From Rhizobium sullae (lineage in GTDB: Bacteria > Pseudomonadota > Alphaproteobacteria > Rhizobiales > Rhizobiaceae), in assembly GCF_025200715.1 (NCBI RefSeq), contig NZ_CP104143.1, positions 1,922,001-1,986,000 on the forward strand: DNA of 64,000 nucleotides, in the 5' to 3' direction. Position 1 is the first letter of the stretch. The number at the start of each line of letters is the position of its first letter. The translations under genes and the position numbers were made by a program. Shown here piece by piece: positions 27,446-36,654 of this stretch. The notes under the pieces were generated by a model. The model was given only the letters and a program-made list of their open reading frames with translations. It ran no database searches and had not been told where the DNA came from.

Positions 27446-28039
27446 ATGCCCTTCATCCACACCCCCGATGCATCCGCCAGCGAGAAGACCGCGTCCATGT
27501 ACGCGTCCGCCGAGTCGAATTACGGCTATCTGCCAAACATGTACCGCACCTTCGGGCACCGGCCCGAGGTTATGGAGCACTGGGGCACGCTGCTTTCGAG
27601 CATCCGCAGCCATATGAGCCCCAGGCGCTACGAGCTCGTGACGCTGGCGGCGGCAAAGGAGCTCAAGTCCTCGTATTGCATGCTGGCGCACGGCTCCGTG
27701 CTGTTGCGTGAAGGCTTCACCAATGACGGACTGGCAGCGGTCGCGAACGAGACGGAAAAGGCGCCGATCGATGCCGTCGAGCGCGCCGTCATGGCATTTG
27801 CCGCCAAGGTGGTGCGCGACGCGACCTCGGTGACGCAGCAGGATGTCGACGGGTTAAAAAAACATGGGCTCACCGATGCCGAGATCTTCGACATCACCGC
27901 GGCGGCGGCAGCCCGCTGCTTCTTCTCGAAGATGCTGGATGCGCTGGGCGCGGCACCGGACCATGTCTACGCCGAACGGCTCGACCCCAACCTGCGCAAG
28001 GCCCTCACCGTCGGTCGCCCAGTCATGGGACTTGCCTGA
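27446..28039 (+). CDS. Carboxymuconolactone decarboxylase / AhpD-family protein
   Basis: The 197-residue protein has the CMD-domain pattern RYELVTLAAAKELKSSYCML with AHG following (Cys and His of the redox/catalytic helix), and a second helical half (FDITAAAAARCFFSKMLDAL). This group is annotated as peroxidase-related or alkylhydroperoxidase-like. Only one Cys of the usual C-x-x-C is present in the motif, so AhpD-type disulfide chemistry is doubtful. AGGAGGA lies about ten bases before the ATG. It follows xfp by 146 bases and may be cotranscribed. Confidence 0.85.
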   Translation: MPFIHTPDASASEKTASMYASAESNYGYLPNMYRTFGHRPEVMEHWGTLLSSIRSHMSPRRYELVTLAAAKELKSSYCMLAHGSVLLREGFTNDGLAAVANETEKAPIDAVERAVMAFAAKVVRDATSVTQQDVDGLKKHGLTDAEIFDITAAAAARCFFSKMLDALGAAPDHVYAERLDPNLRKALTVGRPVMGLA

Positions 28040-28059
28040 CGCAGCCCTGCAATCGCCCC

Positions 28060-28750
28060 GGCGCTTTCCACCACCTGCCGGCTGCAGCCGTTTCGTGGAG
28101 CGGCCGGGGAATATCGCCTGGCTTCCTGCCTGCGCGTCGAGGAGGAAACGGTTGCGCTCGAACGGCAGCTTGCTGGCAACGTCCTCGAACTGGAAGGCAT
28201 GCTGCGTATTTCTTGCTCCGAATGGTTCGGCCTGCACGTTCTCTCGCCAATCCTTGCGGAGTTCTCGCTTGCCCATCCGAAGATCGTTGTCGAACTGCTC
28301 ACCGCCCGCAACCTTTTCCGCCGCGAGGCTGAGCTCGTCGCCCTTATCCGCCCGTTCACCGAACCAGACATCATATCGCGAAAGCTGATGCACATCGAAT
28401 ATGGGCCCTATGCCGCGAAGGACAGCCGGCCACCCGTTATGGGCGACGGCCGCGGCTTCAATATAGTGGCGATGGACCAAGCTTCTCCGCCACGCCGGAC
28501 GTTGATTGGCTCAAGCACCAATTTCCCAACGCCAATATCGTGATGCGAAGCAACAGTCGCCACGTCCAGTCCGTACTCTGTGCCCGCGGTGCAGGCGTGG
28601 CGTCGCTGCCCGTCCCCTCGGCGACGGTTTCCCCGGCCTGAAAAGACTGGAGCTTAACGACTCGCCGCCGGGCCGGGATACCTGGCTCGGCTATCATCGC
28701 GCCGCGTCTGAGGGCGCTGCTCGATCTGGTGCTCCACCGTCCTGCGGCAA
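28060..28750 (+). pseudogene. Decayed LysR-type regulator
   Basis: Pieces of a LysR substrate-binding domain appear in order in different frames. One frame holds EEETVALERQLAGNVLELEG and MLRISCSEWFGLHVLSPILA through ISRKLMHIEYGPYAAKDS (about 28137-28430). Another holds DWLKHQFPNANIVMRSNSRH and VQSVLCARGAGVASLPVPSA (about 28503-28630). A third holds LKRLELNDSPPGRDTWLGYH and RLRALLDLVL (about 28639-28740). The N-terminal DNA-binding domain is absent. At least two frameshifts and a stop make it inactive. It probably once regulated or accompanied the xfp-ackA cluster. Confidence 0.8.
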
Positions 28751-28853
28751 CGAGTTGAAGGCCTTTGCCGACCGCACTTTAGGAGATCGACCTCCGATTG
28801 ATGGTCGCAACCGAAATGGCCATGCTGCAAAGCCAGGCGAAGCGCCCAATCGC

Positions 28854-29876
28854 CTATTGAAGCGTGCGCGTATGGACCTGCTGAGCGACGGCGTCCGGTG
28901 CCGATGCGGAGAGCTCAGCGTCGAGACCCGTTGCGACGACGGAGACGCGGAACTTGCCGTCGAGATTACGGTCGAAGATCGCGCCGACGACAATGTCGGC
29001 GTCGTCCTGCACCTCGTCACGGATGCGGCTTGCGGCCTCGTCCACCTCGAAGAGCGTCATGTCCGAACCGCCGGAGATCGAGATCAGCACTCCCCTGGCG
29101 CCCTTCATCGAGATGTCGTCGAGCAGCGGATTGGCGATCGCCGCTTCGGCGGCCTTCAGCGCGCGCTCGTCGCCGGATGACTCACCGGTTCCCATCATCG
29201 CCCGGCCCATGCCGCGCATCACCGACTTGACGTCGGCGAAGTCGAGATTGATCAGGCCTTCCTTGACGATCAGGTCGGTGATGCAGCCGACACCGGCGAA
29301 GAGCACACGGTCGGCGGTCATGAAGGCGTCGGCGAAGGTGGTCTTCGCATCGGCGATGCGGAAGAGGTTCTGGTTCGGAATGACGATCACGGTGTCGGCT
29401 GCCTGCCTGAGCGCTTCGATGCCGATATCCGCCGTTCTCAGGCGCCGGTTCCCTTCGAAGGTGAAGGGCTTGGTGACGACGCCGACCGTCAGGATGCCGG
29501 CGGAGCGCGCCGCATGCGCGATCACCGGCGCTGCGCCCGTGCCCGTGCCGCCGCCCATGCCGGCGGTGACGAAGCACATGTGCGAGCCCGCCAGATGATC
29601 CATGATCTCGTCGATCGATTCTTCGGCCGCCGCACGACCGACTTCCGGCAGCGATCCGGCACCCAGTCCCTCGGTCACATGCGCGCCAAGCTGGATGCGG
29701 CGCGACGCCTTGGACGTCGCAAGCACCTGCGCATCCGTGTTGGCGGCGATGAAATCGACGCCCTCCAGATTTTCGGAGATCATGTTGTTGATCGCATTGC
29801 CGCCGCCGCCGCCGACGCCGATCACCGTTATCCGCGGCCGCAATCCCGAAATCCCGCTCTTGGCGTCCGTCATCAT
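28854..29876 (-). CDS. ftsZ2: Second FtsZ (FtsZ2), lacking the C-terminal tail
   Basis: The 340-residue protein has the complete GTPase core: [18 protein letters not shown], the tubulin signature [20 protein letters not shown], and the T7 region [11 protein letters not shown]. It stops after the polymerisation domain (VHTRTLQ), lacking the linker and the C-terminal peptide that binds FtsA and ZipA in FtsZ1. S. meliloti carries a comparable short FtsZ2, dispensable for growth. The start [20 protein letters not shown] is typical. It is divergent from the small gene at 30057. Confidence 0.93.
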   Translation of the reverse strand: MMTDAKSGISGLRPRITVIGVGGGGGNAINNMISENLEGVDFIAANTDAQVLATSKASRRIQLGAHVTEGLGAGSLPEVGRAAAEESIDEIMDHLAGSHMCFVTAGMGGGTGTGAAPVIAHAARSAGILTVGVVTKPFTFEGNRRLRTADIGIEALRQAADTVIVIPNQNLFRIADAKTTFADAFMTADRVLFAGVGCITDLIVKEGLINLDFADVKSVMRGMGRAMMGTGESSGDERALKAAEAAIANPLLDDISMKGARGVLISISGGSDMTLFEVDEAASRIRDEVQDDADIVVGAIFDRNLDGKFRVSVVATGLDAELSASAPDAVAQQVHTRTLQ

Positions 29877-30056
29877 ATTCTCCTTTGTGCCAGCTCTCGT
29901 CCCCGCCCTCGTTGCGGCAAACCGAATCGCGTGTCAGGCTAAGCACGCAACAAGGCAGAGGCAGGGCGAAAGCACAAGATGTGCGCTTTCTGAAATGTCG
30001 TGTGGAACTTTTTTGCCGTTCGCGCATTTACAATGATTCTTGGGGGGAAAACTCTG

Positions 30057-30275
30057 ATGCCCTTATCGACAGCACGCCAGACCGTGGCCTCGCCGCGCGA
30101 GCATATCCTCACCGTCCAGGAAGCGCTGGAGCCGCTCTTTCTGGCGCTGGAGCAGGAGGTCGAGGTCAAGATGATCGCCGCCGCGCTCCGCGCCGGATGG
30201 CCGGCAGAAGATGCCGTCGCCGCGATCGACGAGCTCCGCCGCAATGAACTTGTAGCGGACGCTACGGCGCATTGA
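30057..30275 (+). CDS. Small conserved-looking protein of unknown function
   Basis: The 72-residue product (MPLSTARQTVASPREHILTV...) is mainly helical and acidic in its second half (QEALEPLFLALEQEVEVKMI, then AAALRAGWPAEDAVAAIDEL). There is no membrane segment. A GGGGGG tract at 30042-30047 lies nine bases before the ATG. It lies between the divergent ftsZ2 and the panE-like gene. No function can be assigned. Confidence 0.6.
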   Translation: MPLSTARQTVASPREHILTVQEALEPLFLALEQEVEVKMIAAALRAGWPAEDAVAAIDELRRNELVADATAH

Positions 30276-30357
30276 CGCGGGTGTTGAAAATCGACTCGCC
30301 ATCCGGCGAACGCGACCTAGGTCTAGCGCGACAGCAATGATCGCGGAGCGTTCTTTC

Positions 30358-31356
30358 ATGACTTTCAGAACCATCTGCATCTATGGCGCCGGCGCGCTGG
30401 GCGGTGCCATGGCAGTAAAGCTCGCTGCCGGGCTCGGCGCTGAGGCAACGGTTTCCGTGGTGGCGCGCGGCGCCCATCTCGATGCGATCAGAAAGAATGG
30501 CCTTGACCTCTTCGAGGCCGGCTCCGAGACGCCGATCAACGCCCGCCTCACCGCGACGGACGACCCGTCTGCGCTTCCGCCGCAGGATCTGATCGTCACG
30601 GGCCTCAAGGGCCACCAGCTTGGCCCGGCCGCCGAAGGCATCACGAAACTGCTGAAGGACGGCACGCGCGTCGTCATGATCCTGAATGGCATTCCGTGGT
30701 GGTATTTTCACCGCGACAGGCAAAGCCCGCATGCCGAACTGCAGTTGCAGGAACTCGATCCTGGCGGCCGTCTCTGGCGCCTGATCGGCCCGGAGCGCGT
30801 CATCGGCTGCGTTGCCTATCAGGGTGCGGAAGTGATCAATCCTGGCCAGGTGAAGCTCTCGAACAATGGCCGCTTCATCCTGGGTGAACCATCAGGAGAA
30901 ACATCCGCCGACCTCGAAACCATCGCTGCGCTCTTCACCCGTGCTGACCTCAACATTACAGCGACGGACCGCATCCGCGACGAAATCTGGAACAAGCTTA
31001 CTGGCAATGCCGCCTTCAACCCGATCAGCGCCCTGACGCGCGCGTTGATGAGCGACATCATGGCCAACCCGGCGCTTTGCGATATCGCCGGCAAGGTGAT
31101 GAACGAAGTGCGTGCCGTCGGCACCGCGCTCGGCGCCCGTTTCGATGTCACCGTCGAGGAGCGCCTCGAGCAGTCCCGGAATTTCGGCCCGGTGCGCACA
31201 TCGATGCTGCAGGATCTGCTGGCCGGAAAGCCGCTGGAAATCGTGCCGCTCACGGGAATGGTCGTTTCGCTGGGGCGGCTTGTTGCCGTGCAGACACCGG
31301 TATCCGAGGCGGTATTTGCACTGGTCTCACAGCTCGATCGCGAAAACCGGCAATAG
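30358..31356 (+). CDS. panE: 2-dehydropantoate 2-reductase family (PanE/ApbA)
   Basis: Family members reduce ketopantoate to pantoate with NADPH in pantothenate synthesis. The 332-residue protein has the Rossmann motif ICIYGAGALGGAMAVKLAAG at the N-terminus, GLKGHQLGPAAEGI, and the C-terminal helical domain (DEIWNKLTGNAAFNPISALT, with the Lys and Asn of the active site). Many rhizobia have several paralogues, some with other substrates, so the pantothenate role is an inference. The ATG at 30358 (MTFRTICIYGAGAL) is preferred to that at 30337. Confidence 0.85.
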   Translation: MTFRTICIYGAGALGGAMAVKLAAGLGAEATVSVVARGAHLDAIRKNGLDLFEAGSETPINARLTATDDPSALPPQDLIVTGLKGHQLGPAAEGITKLLKDGTRVVMILNGIPWWYFHRDRQSPHAELQLQELDPGGRLWRLIGPERVIGCVAYQGAEVINPGQVKLSNNGRFILGEPSGETSADLETIAALFTRADLNITATDRIRDEIWNKLTGNAAFNPISALTRALMSDIMANPALCDIAGKVMNEVRAVGTALGARFDVTVEERLEQSRNFGPVRTSMLQDLLAGKPLEIVPLTGMVVSLGRLVAVQTPVSEAVFALVSQLDRENRQ

Positions 31357-31446
31357 CTTTTCCGTCTCCGGAAATATCACTATCGCCGCCACCGCAAACT
31401 CATCAGACGATGGCCGTGAGCCGATCGCTGTTTGTCAAGTACGCTT

Positions 31447-32139
31447 TTAGCGGCGCTCGAGGCCCTTTGCCGCCAAGATGTCATCAGCGGCTGTTGACAT
31501 CAGAAATTCAGACAGCTGCTTGGCAGCTTCTGCGTCCCTTGAATCGGCGCTGATGCCAATGGCGAAGTCAATGTAACTTTGGAGTTCTGCCGGAAACTGA
31601 CCGACAAGCATGACCTCGGGAGCGGCGGCGAGAATCGAAGTCACGGGAACAACCCCCAGCTCGGCTTCCCCACGGCCTACGGCCGGCGCTGTCTGCCCTC
31701 CTGGTACGGCCACCAGCTTGGGCTTCACCTCGTCTGCTATTCCCAAGCGTTCCAGCAAACTGGAGAAGTAGCCGCCGCTGGTTCCTTCACTGGCGTAGGC
31801 GATTGATCTGGCGCTCTTCAACGCATGTTCGAATGCTTCCACGGACCCGATGTTGAGCGGTCGACCGCCTGCCTTGGCCGCCACCCCCATTGCTATCCGG
31901 CCGAACGCTACCTGGCTCGCCGCCTTGATTTTTCCCAAGGCGGTCAGATCCTCAATCAGGTCCGGATTGATGATGACGAGGTCAAAAGGTTCCCCAGCTT
32001 CAATCTGCTTCTTTACCGTCGGATTGAGCTCCCACTTGACCGCAACTGTGAATCCTGTAGCCGCTTCGAACTGGGATATGAGAGCAAGGATGGCGGGTCG
32101 GACCGCAATAGCGCCAAAAAGCCGGATTTCCTGGTTCAT
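31447..32139 (-). CDS. ModA-like substrate-binding protein without signal peptide
   Basis: The 230-residue protein has the fold pattern of periplasmic molybdate/anion binding proteins: LFGAIAVRPAILALISQFEA, PFDLVIINPDLIEDLTALGK, SIAYASEGTSGGYFSSLLER and ELGVVPVTSILAAAPEVMLV. It begins directly with MNQEIRLFGAIAV and has no signal peptide, and no ABC permease or ATPase genes lie nearby. It may therefore be cytosolic or sense a ligand; several rhizobial genomes carry such stand-alone proteins. Substrate unknown. Confidence 0.8.
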   Translation of the reverse strand: MNQEIRLFGAIAVRPAILALISQFEAATGFTVAVKWELNPTVKKQIEAGEPFDLVIINPDLIEDLTALGKIKAASQVAFGRIAMGVAAKAGGRPLNIGSVEAFEHALKSARSIAYASEGTSGGYFSSLLERLGIADEVKPKLVAVPGGQTAPAVGRGEAELGVVPVTSILAAAPEVMLVGQFPAELQSYIDFAIGISADSRDAEAAKQLSEFLMSTAADDILAAKGLERR

Positions 32140-32421
32140 GGCCTCACCTGAATTCGGTCGAAACGACCTTTCTTATAATACGCATCTAGCCTGCATTCCA
32201 CGGCTGCCCGGCCATTCTATGCCCAGCGTCCCATCGTGTCGGCCCCCGATCAATCCGATACCCAATGAATCACACCAGAGTCATGCTGGGAATGCACTTC
32301 TCAAACACGCTCTCAGACATCGGCTATCTTTATGAGATTCCTATATCTTCAGCCTTTAGCGCGAATGGATTTCCTATCCGCACCGGCAGTAATCTTTGAC
32401 ATCCATGCAAAGGTGAATGCC

Positions 32422-32586
32422 ATGCGTCTGATGTTTCCGCCCTTTTCGTTTCCTCCGCCGCGTCACAAGACCGGAACGAGCCAGATGCGCGAACGCCGTA
32501 CGGCGCAGATCCTGATGATCTTCGGCGTCGTGCTTGCCTGCGTCGAACTCTACGTCATCGTCGGCAATCTCTGGCAGCTACCGTAA
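32422..32586 (+). CDS. Small single-span membrane protein (54 aa)
   Basis: The product starts MRLMFPPFSFPPPRHKTGTS and has one hydrophobic helix (ILMIFGVVLACVELYVIVGN). The ATG at 32422 is one of several in-frame choices (32332, 32485); the 32485 start (MRERRTAQILMIFG) would still include the helix. It is a short unknown protein between the ModA-like gene and the DUF1883 gene. Confidence 0.45.
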   Translation: MRLMFPPFSFPPPRHKTGTSQMRERRTAQILMIFGVVLACVELYVIVGNLWQLP

Positions 32587-32725
32587 GGTAAGATGCCCTG
32601 ACCGCGCTGCTCGCGCTGTCCCAGAGCGGGAGCGCCCGATGCGCTGCGACCTCATGCAGCCAAACTCTTCCTTAACCGGCATCCCCTAAAATTAGCGGCT
32701 ATAGAGATTCTATCCGCAAAGACCG

Positions 32726-33031
32726 ATGCCGAAACCGAACTTCCGCTTTACCCATTACGATCTTCACGAGCAGCGCGCCGGAACCGTTATCGAGGTGACG
32801 CTGAACGCGGTGAACAATGTGCGGTTGATGACAGCGCCGAACTATCAGCGCTTTACCGAAGTTCTCGACTTCAAATATGTCGGCGGCGTCGCCAAGAAAT
32901 CCCCCGTCAGGCTCGCCGTTCCGGAGAGTGGCCACTGGCATCTGGTCGTGGATATGGAAGGCCATCATGGGCTTGCCGAATCTTCGGTGAAGCTGATCAC
33001 GGCGCCGGCGGGCCAGAAGCGTGCCTCATAG
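32726..33031 (+). CDS. DUF1883 domain-containing protein
   Basis: The 101-residue protein shows the DUF1883 pattern: NFRFTHYDLHEQRAGTVIEV near the start, then VRLMTAPNYQRF and SGHWHLVVDMEGHHGL. No signal peptide or membrane helix. In other proteins this domain is found next to TIR-like regions or alone; its role is unknown. It converges on rarA with an 18-bp gap. Confidence 0.8.
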   Translation: MPKPNFRFTHYDLHEQRAGTVIEVTLNAVNNVRLMTAPNYQRFTEVLDFKYVGGVAKKSPVRLAVPESGHWHLVVDMEGHHGLAESSVKLITAPAGQKRAS

Positions 33032-33049
33032 CATGTCACCGCACGGCGA

Positions 33050-34366
33050 CTAGCGCGGATTGCGCTCTTTTCTGAGCTTCGCCCAATATTCCAGCCGCTT
33101 GCGGATATCCCGCTCGAAGCCGCGCTCCGGCGGATCGTAGAAGGTCTGGCGGCCCATCTTCTCCGGGAAATAATCTTGGCCCGAAAAGGCGTCGGGCTCG
33201 TCGTGGTCGTAGCGATAGCCCTCGCCGTAACCCTCGCCCTTCATTAACTTGGTCGGCGCGTTCAGGATATGCTTCGGGGGAAGCAGCGAGCCGTTCTCTT
33301 TTGCCGCCTGCGTGGCCGCCTTGAAGGCCGTGTAGACGGCATTGGATTTCGGAGCGGTCGCCAGATAGACGCAGGCCTGCGCCAGTGCCAATTCACCTTC
33401 CGGAGACCCAAGGTAATCGTAGGCGTCCTTGGCCGCATTGCAGATCACCAGCGCCTGCGGGTCCGCAAGGCCGATATCCTCCACCGCCATGCGCACCAGC
33501 CGCCGCCCGAGATAGAGCGGGTCTTCGCCGGCATCGAACATCCGGGCGAGGTAATAGAGCGCCGCATCCGGATCGGAACCGCGCACCGACTTATGCAGCG
33601 CGGAGATCAGATTGTAGTGGCCGTCCTGCGCCTTGTCGTAGACCGGGGCGCGGCGCTGCACGATGCGGGTGAGAGCCTCGGTATCGAAGCTCTCGCCATC
33701 GCGGGCAGCACGCCAAACCTCCTCGGCAAGCGTCAGCACGGCACGACCGTCGCCGTCCGCCATGCGCAGGAGGCTGGCGCGTGCATCTTCCGTCAGCGGC
33801 AGCGCCTTGCCTTCGGCCGTCTCGGCGCGCTTCAGCAGCACTTCCAGGCTTTCTTCATCGAGCGACCTGAAGGTCAGCACGCGGGCGCGAGACAAAAGCG
33901 CGGCGTTGAGTTCGAAGGACGGATTTTCGGTGGTGGCGCCGACAAGGATGACGGTGCCGTCTTCCATGACCGGCAGGAAGCTGTCCTGCTGGGCGCGGTT
34001 GAAACGATGAATCTCGTCGACGAAAAGCAAGGTCTGGCGGCCGTCCATGCGGCGCAGGCGCGCCGCCTCGAAAACCTTCTTGAGGTCGGCGACGCCGGAG
34101 AAGATCGCCGAGATCTGTTCGAAGGCGAGACCCGCTTCACCGGAAAGCAGCCTGGCAACGGTCGTCTTGCCGGTGCCGGGCGGACCCCAGAAGATCATGG
34201 AACCGAGCGAGCCGCTCGCGATCATCCGGCGCAGAACGCCGTCTTCGCCCGTCAGATGTTCCTGGCCGGTGACGTCGGCAAGCGTCTGCGGCCGAAGCCG
34301 ATCGGCCAGGGGCCGCCTGTTGGCGACATCCTCAGGAATGCGCGGCGCGAAGAGATCGTCGCTCAT
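33050..34366 (-). CDS. rarA: Replication-associated recombination protein A (RarA/MgsA)
   Basis: This AAA+ ATPase acts at stalled replication forks. The 438-residue protein has Walker A FWGPPGTGKTTVARLLSGEA and Walker B TLLFVDEIHRFNRAQQDSFL, followed by sensor residues (GATTENPSFELNAALLSRAR). The C-terminal clamp-loader-like domain includes HYNLISALHKSVRGSDPDAA. Its ATG overlaps the degP stop by 4 bases, indicating an operon with the periplasmic protease. Confidence 0.97.
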   Translation of the reverse strand: MSDDLFAPRIPEDVANRRPLADRLRPQTLADVTGQEHLTGEDGVLRRMIASGSLGSMIFWGPPGTGKTTVARLLSGEAGLAFEQISAIFSGVADLKKVFEAARLRRMDGRQTLLFVDEIHRFNRAQQDSFLPVMEDGTVILVGATTENPSFELNAALLSRARVLTFRSLDEESLEVLLKRAETAEGKALPLTEDARASLLRMADGDGRAVLTLAEEVWRAARDGESFDTEALTRIVQRRAPVYDKAQDGHYNLISALHKSVRGSDPDAALYYLARMFDAGEDPLYLGRRLVRMAVEDIGLADPQALVICNAAKDAYDYLGSPEGELALAQACVYLATAPKSNAVYTAFKAATQAAKENGSLLPPKHILNAPTKLMKGEGYGEGYRYDHDEPDAFSGQDYFPEKMGRQTFYDPPERGFERDIRKRLEYWAKLRKERNPR

Positions 34367-35766
34367 CGGAAGAACTGCCGTATCCGCTCGCCGTCGCGCT
34401 CGATCTCGACGCGCCAGAAGCCGGGATCCGTGTCGGCCATCTGCACCAATTCCTCCGTTGTCTTCACCGGCGCGCCGTTGATCGAAACGATGATGTCTTT
34501 GGGCTCGAAGCCGAGACGCGCCGCGGGCGAGCCGTCCTTCACGTCGGCGACGACGACGCCGGTCGATTCGGTCGGCATGCGCAGTTCGTCGGCCACGCGC
34601 GGCGAGAGGTTCTCGACGACGGTGCCGGTGAATGGTGTGCGCCCGCCGATCGTGCGCTGGTCACGTGGCGAGGTTTCCGGAGCGCGGTCGAGCTTCAGCG
34701 CCACCTGCTGCTCGCCGCCGTTTTCGACCACAGTCAGGTTGACGGAATTGCCGAGGCCTGCCGTCGTCAGTCGATAGAGGAGCGCATCGGGATGCTCGAC
34801 CGGAACGCCGTTTACGGCTGTCACGATCTCACCGGTCCTCAGCCCGGCCTTGGCCGCGGGACCGTCATCCGTCACCTTCACGATCAGCGCGCCACGCGCC
34901 TTGTCGAGGCCGAGCGCCTCGGCCACCTCGGAGGTCACCGCATCGAAAGTGGCGCCGACATAGGGGCGCTCGAACGACTTCAAGCCTGCATCAGCCGATG
35001 CCAGGAACACCTTCACCAGGTTGGCAGGGATTGCAAAGCCAATGCCGTTCGAGCCGCCGCCACGCGAGAAGATCGCCGTGTTGATGCCGATCAGTTCGCC
35101 CTTCATGTTCATCAGCGCGCCGCCCGAGTTGCCCGGATTGATCGAGGCGTCGGTCTGGATGAAGAAGCCGAACTCGTTCTTGACCACCTGGTTGCGCGCC
35201 AGCGCCGAAACGATGCCGCTCGTCACCGTCTGGCCGACGCCAAAGGGATTGCCGATCGCAAGCACCAGATCACCGACTTCCACTGCATCCGAATTGCCGA
35301 TCGCAAGCGCCGGGAAGTTCGCCTTTGTTTCGATCTTCAGCACTGCGAGATCGAATCGGTCATCGCGGAGCACGACCTTGCAGGGAAACTCGCGGCCGTC
35401 CGACAGAGCCACCTTGATGTCGTCCGCGCCTTCGATGACGTGGTTGTTGGTCACCACCGTGCCGTCGGCCTCGACGATGACGCCGGAGCCGAGCGAGGAT
35501 TGCTTCTCGGTACGATTCGGCATCTGCTGGCCGAAGAACTGCTCGAAGAAGGGGTCGCCTGCGAAGGGAGATCGGCGCTGGATGATCTTCTCTGCGTAGA
35601 CATTTACCACAGCGCCTGACGTCTGCTTGACGAGCGGCGCGAAGGAAAGCTGCATTTCCGTCCGGCTCTGCGGTACGGTCTTCGCATCCTGCGCATATGC
35701 GCCAAGCGGCACAGCGACGACCAGCGCAAAGAGCGAGATGGAAGCGCGTTTCAACAGGCCTTGCAT
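34363..35766 (-). CDS. degP: DegP/HtrA-type periplasmic serine protease
   Basis: The 467-residue product has a signal peptide (MQGLLKRASISLFALVVAVP, cut near GAYAQ) and the trypsin-like triad: His in VVTNNHVIEGADD, Asp in RFDLAVLKIE, Ser in TDASINPGNSGGALMN. Two PDZ domains follow (about 255-345 and 370-467: GLRTGEIVTAVNGVPVEHPD and LGFEPKDIIVSINGAPVKTT). It degrades or refolds damaged envelope proteins. I chose the ATG at 35766; the longer frame to 35988 has no signal peptide in its first 70 residues. It overlaps rarA. Confidence 0.95.
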   Translation of the reverse strand: MQGLLKRASISLFALVVAVPLGAYAQDAKTVPQSRTEMQLSFAPLVKQTSGAVVNVYAEKIIQRRSPFAGDPFFEQFFGQQMPNRTEKQSSLGSGVIVEADGTVVTNNHVIEGADDIKVALSDGREFPCKVVLRDDRFDLAVLKIETKANFPALAIGNSDAVEVGDLVLAIGNPFGVGQTVTSGIVSALARNQVVKNEFGFFIQTDASINPGNSGGALMNMKGELIGINTAIFSRGGGSNGIGFAIPANLVKVFLASADAGLKSFERPYVGATFDAVTSEVAEALGLDKARGALIVKVTDDGPAAKAGLRTGEIVTAVNGVPVEHPDALLYRLTTAGLGNSVNLTVVENGGEQQVALKLDRAPETSPRDQRTIGGRTPFTGTVVENLSPRVADELRMPTESTGVVVADVKDGSPAARLGFEPKDIIVSINGAPVKTTEELVQMADTDPGFWRVEIERDGERIRQFFR

Positions 35767-35884
35767 TGAGATCCCTTTTGAACTTCGTATTGAGAAAGTG
35801 TTGTAGCGCTGGACGCTAGAAAGGAAAGAGGGCGGAAGCATGGAGGAATAAGACGGGTTTGAAAGCACATGAGGAACTTGCGGC

Positions 35885-36259
35885 ATGGAACTGATATCAA
35901 AAGCGAAAACATGGGCGACGTCACTGAAGCGTGACATCGCCGCATTATGGCTTGCCGCTCGTGACCCACGCGTTCCATGGCTTGCCAAGGCGGCGGCTGC
36001 AGCAGTGGCCGCCTATGCGCTTTCACCTGTCGACCTGATCCCGGATTTCATCCCGGTCCTCGGCTATCTCGACGACCTCGTCATCCTGCCGCTCGGCATT
36101 CTGCTCGCCGTCAAGCTCGTCCCGCCGCAGATCATGGCCGACCTCAGGAAGGAGGCCGCATTGCGCGCCAGCCGTCCGGGCCGTAGCAGAGCGGGGCTTC
36201 TTTTCGTCCTTGCCGTCTGGGCCTGCTGCTTCATCTTTCTGGTGTTGGCCTTCCTTTGA
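35885..36259 (+). CDS. YkvA family membrane protein (DUF1232)
   Basis: The 124-residue protein contains the DUF1232 signature AAYALSPVDLIPDFIPVLGY and LDDLVILPLGILLAVKLVPP, followed by a C-terminal hydrophobic helix (LLFVLAVWACCFIFLVLAFL). Such proteins are small inner-membrane proteins of unknown function. It is divergent from degP: the starts are separated by about 120 bases and so share a promoter region. Confidence 0.85.
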   Translation: MELISKAKTWATSLKRDIAALWLAARDPRVPWLAKAAAAAVAAYALSPVDLIPDFIPVLGYLDDLVILPLGILLAVKLVPPQIMADLRKEAALRASRPGRSRAGLLFVLAVWACCFIFLVLAFL

Positions 36260-36293
36260 GGCGCCCCGCATCCCCGAGAACAGGAAGAGTTGC

Positions 36294-36644
36294 ATGAGAT
36301 GTTCCCTCACCCTCGCCATCCTTGCCATTTCCGCAACTGGCTTGGGCTCTGGCGCGACCTGGGCCGCGAGCTTCGACTGCGATGCGAAGGAACTGAAGCC
36401 GGATGAGAAAGTGATCTGCGACAACCGCGCGCTCAACGACGCCGACGTGCGAATGACGACGACGTTCAATCTTCTTTCGGGCCTCCTCGCGATGGGCTCG
36501 CGCGGCACGCTGCAGGACGAGCAGACGGCCTGGCTGAAAAAGCGCCAAGAATGCAAGGCTGATGCTGCCTGCATCAAGGCCGCCTATGACGAGCGGATGA
36601 AGCAGTTCGAAGAGACCTACAAGAACATCAACCGGCCGCTGTAG
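36294..36644 (+). CDS. LprI-like secreted protein (DUF1311)
   Basis: The 116-residue product has a signal peptide (MRCSLTLAILAISATGLGSG, cut near TWA) and the LprI/DUF1311 pattern FDCDAKELKPDEKVICDNRA with LNDADVRM, and two later Cys (ECKADAACIKAAYDERMKQF) that may form disulfides. Family members resemble the lysozyme inhibitor LprI of mycobacteria; inhibition here is unproven. AGGAAGAG lies about five bases before the ATG. It is 34 bases after the DUF1232 gene and likely cotranscribed. Confidence 0.82.
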   Translation: MRCSLTLAILAISATGLGSGATWAASFDCDAKELKPDEKVICDNRALNDADVRMTTTFNLLSGLLAMGSRGTLQDEQTAWLKKRQECKADAACIKAAYDERMKQFEETYKNINRPL

Positions 36645-36654
36645 CTGTATCTGG

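Noticed and set aside
22429..28853. tRNA-flanked integrated element with attachment repeats
   Set aside because: No integrase, no transposase and no direct copy of the tRNA-Asn 3' end were found downstream, so I do not call an integrated element.
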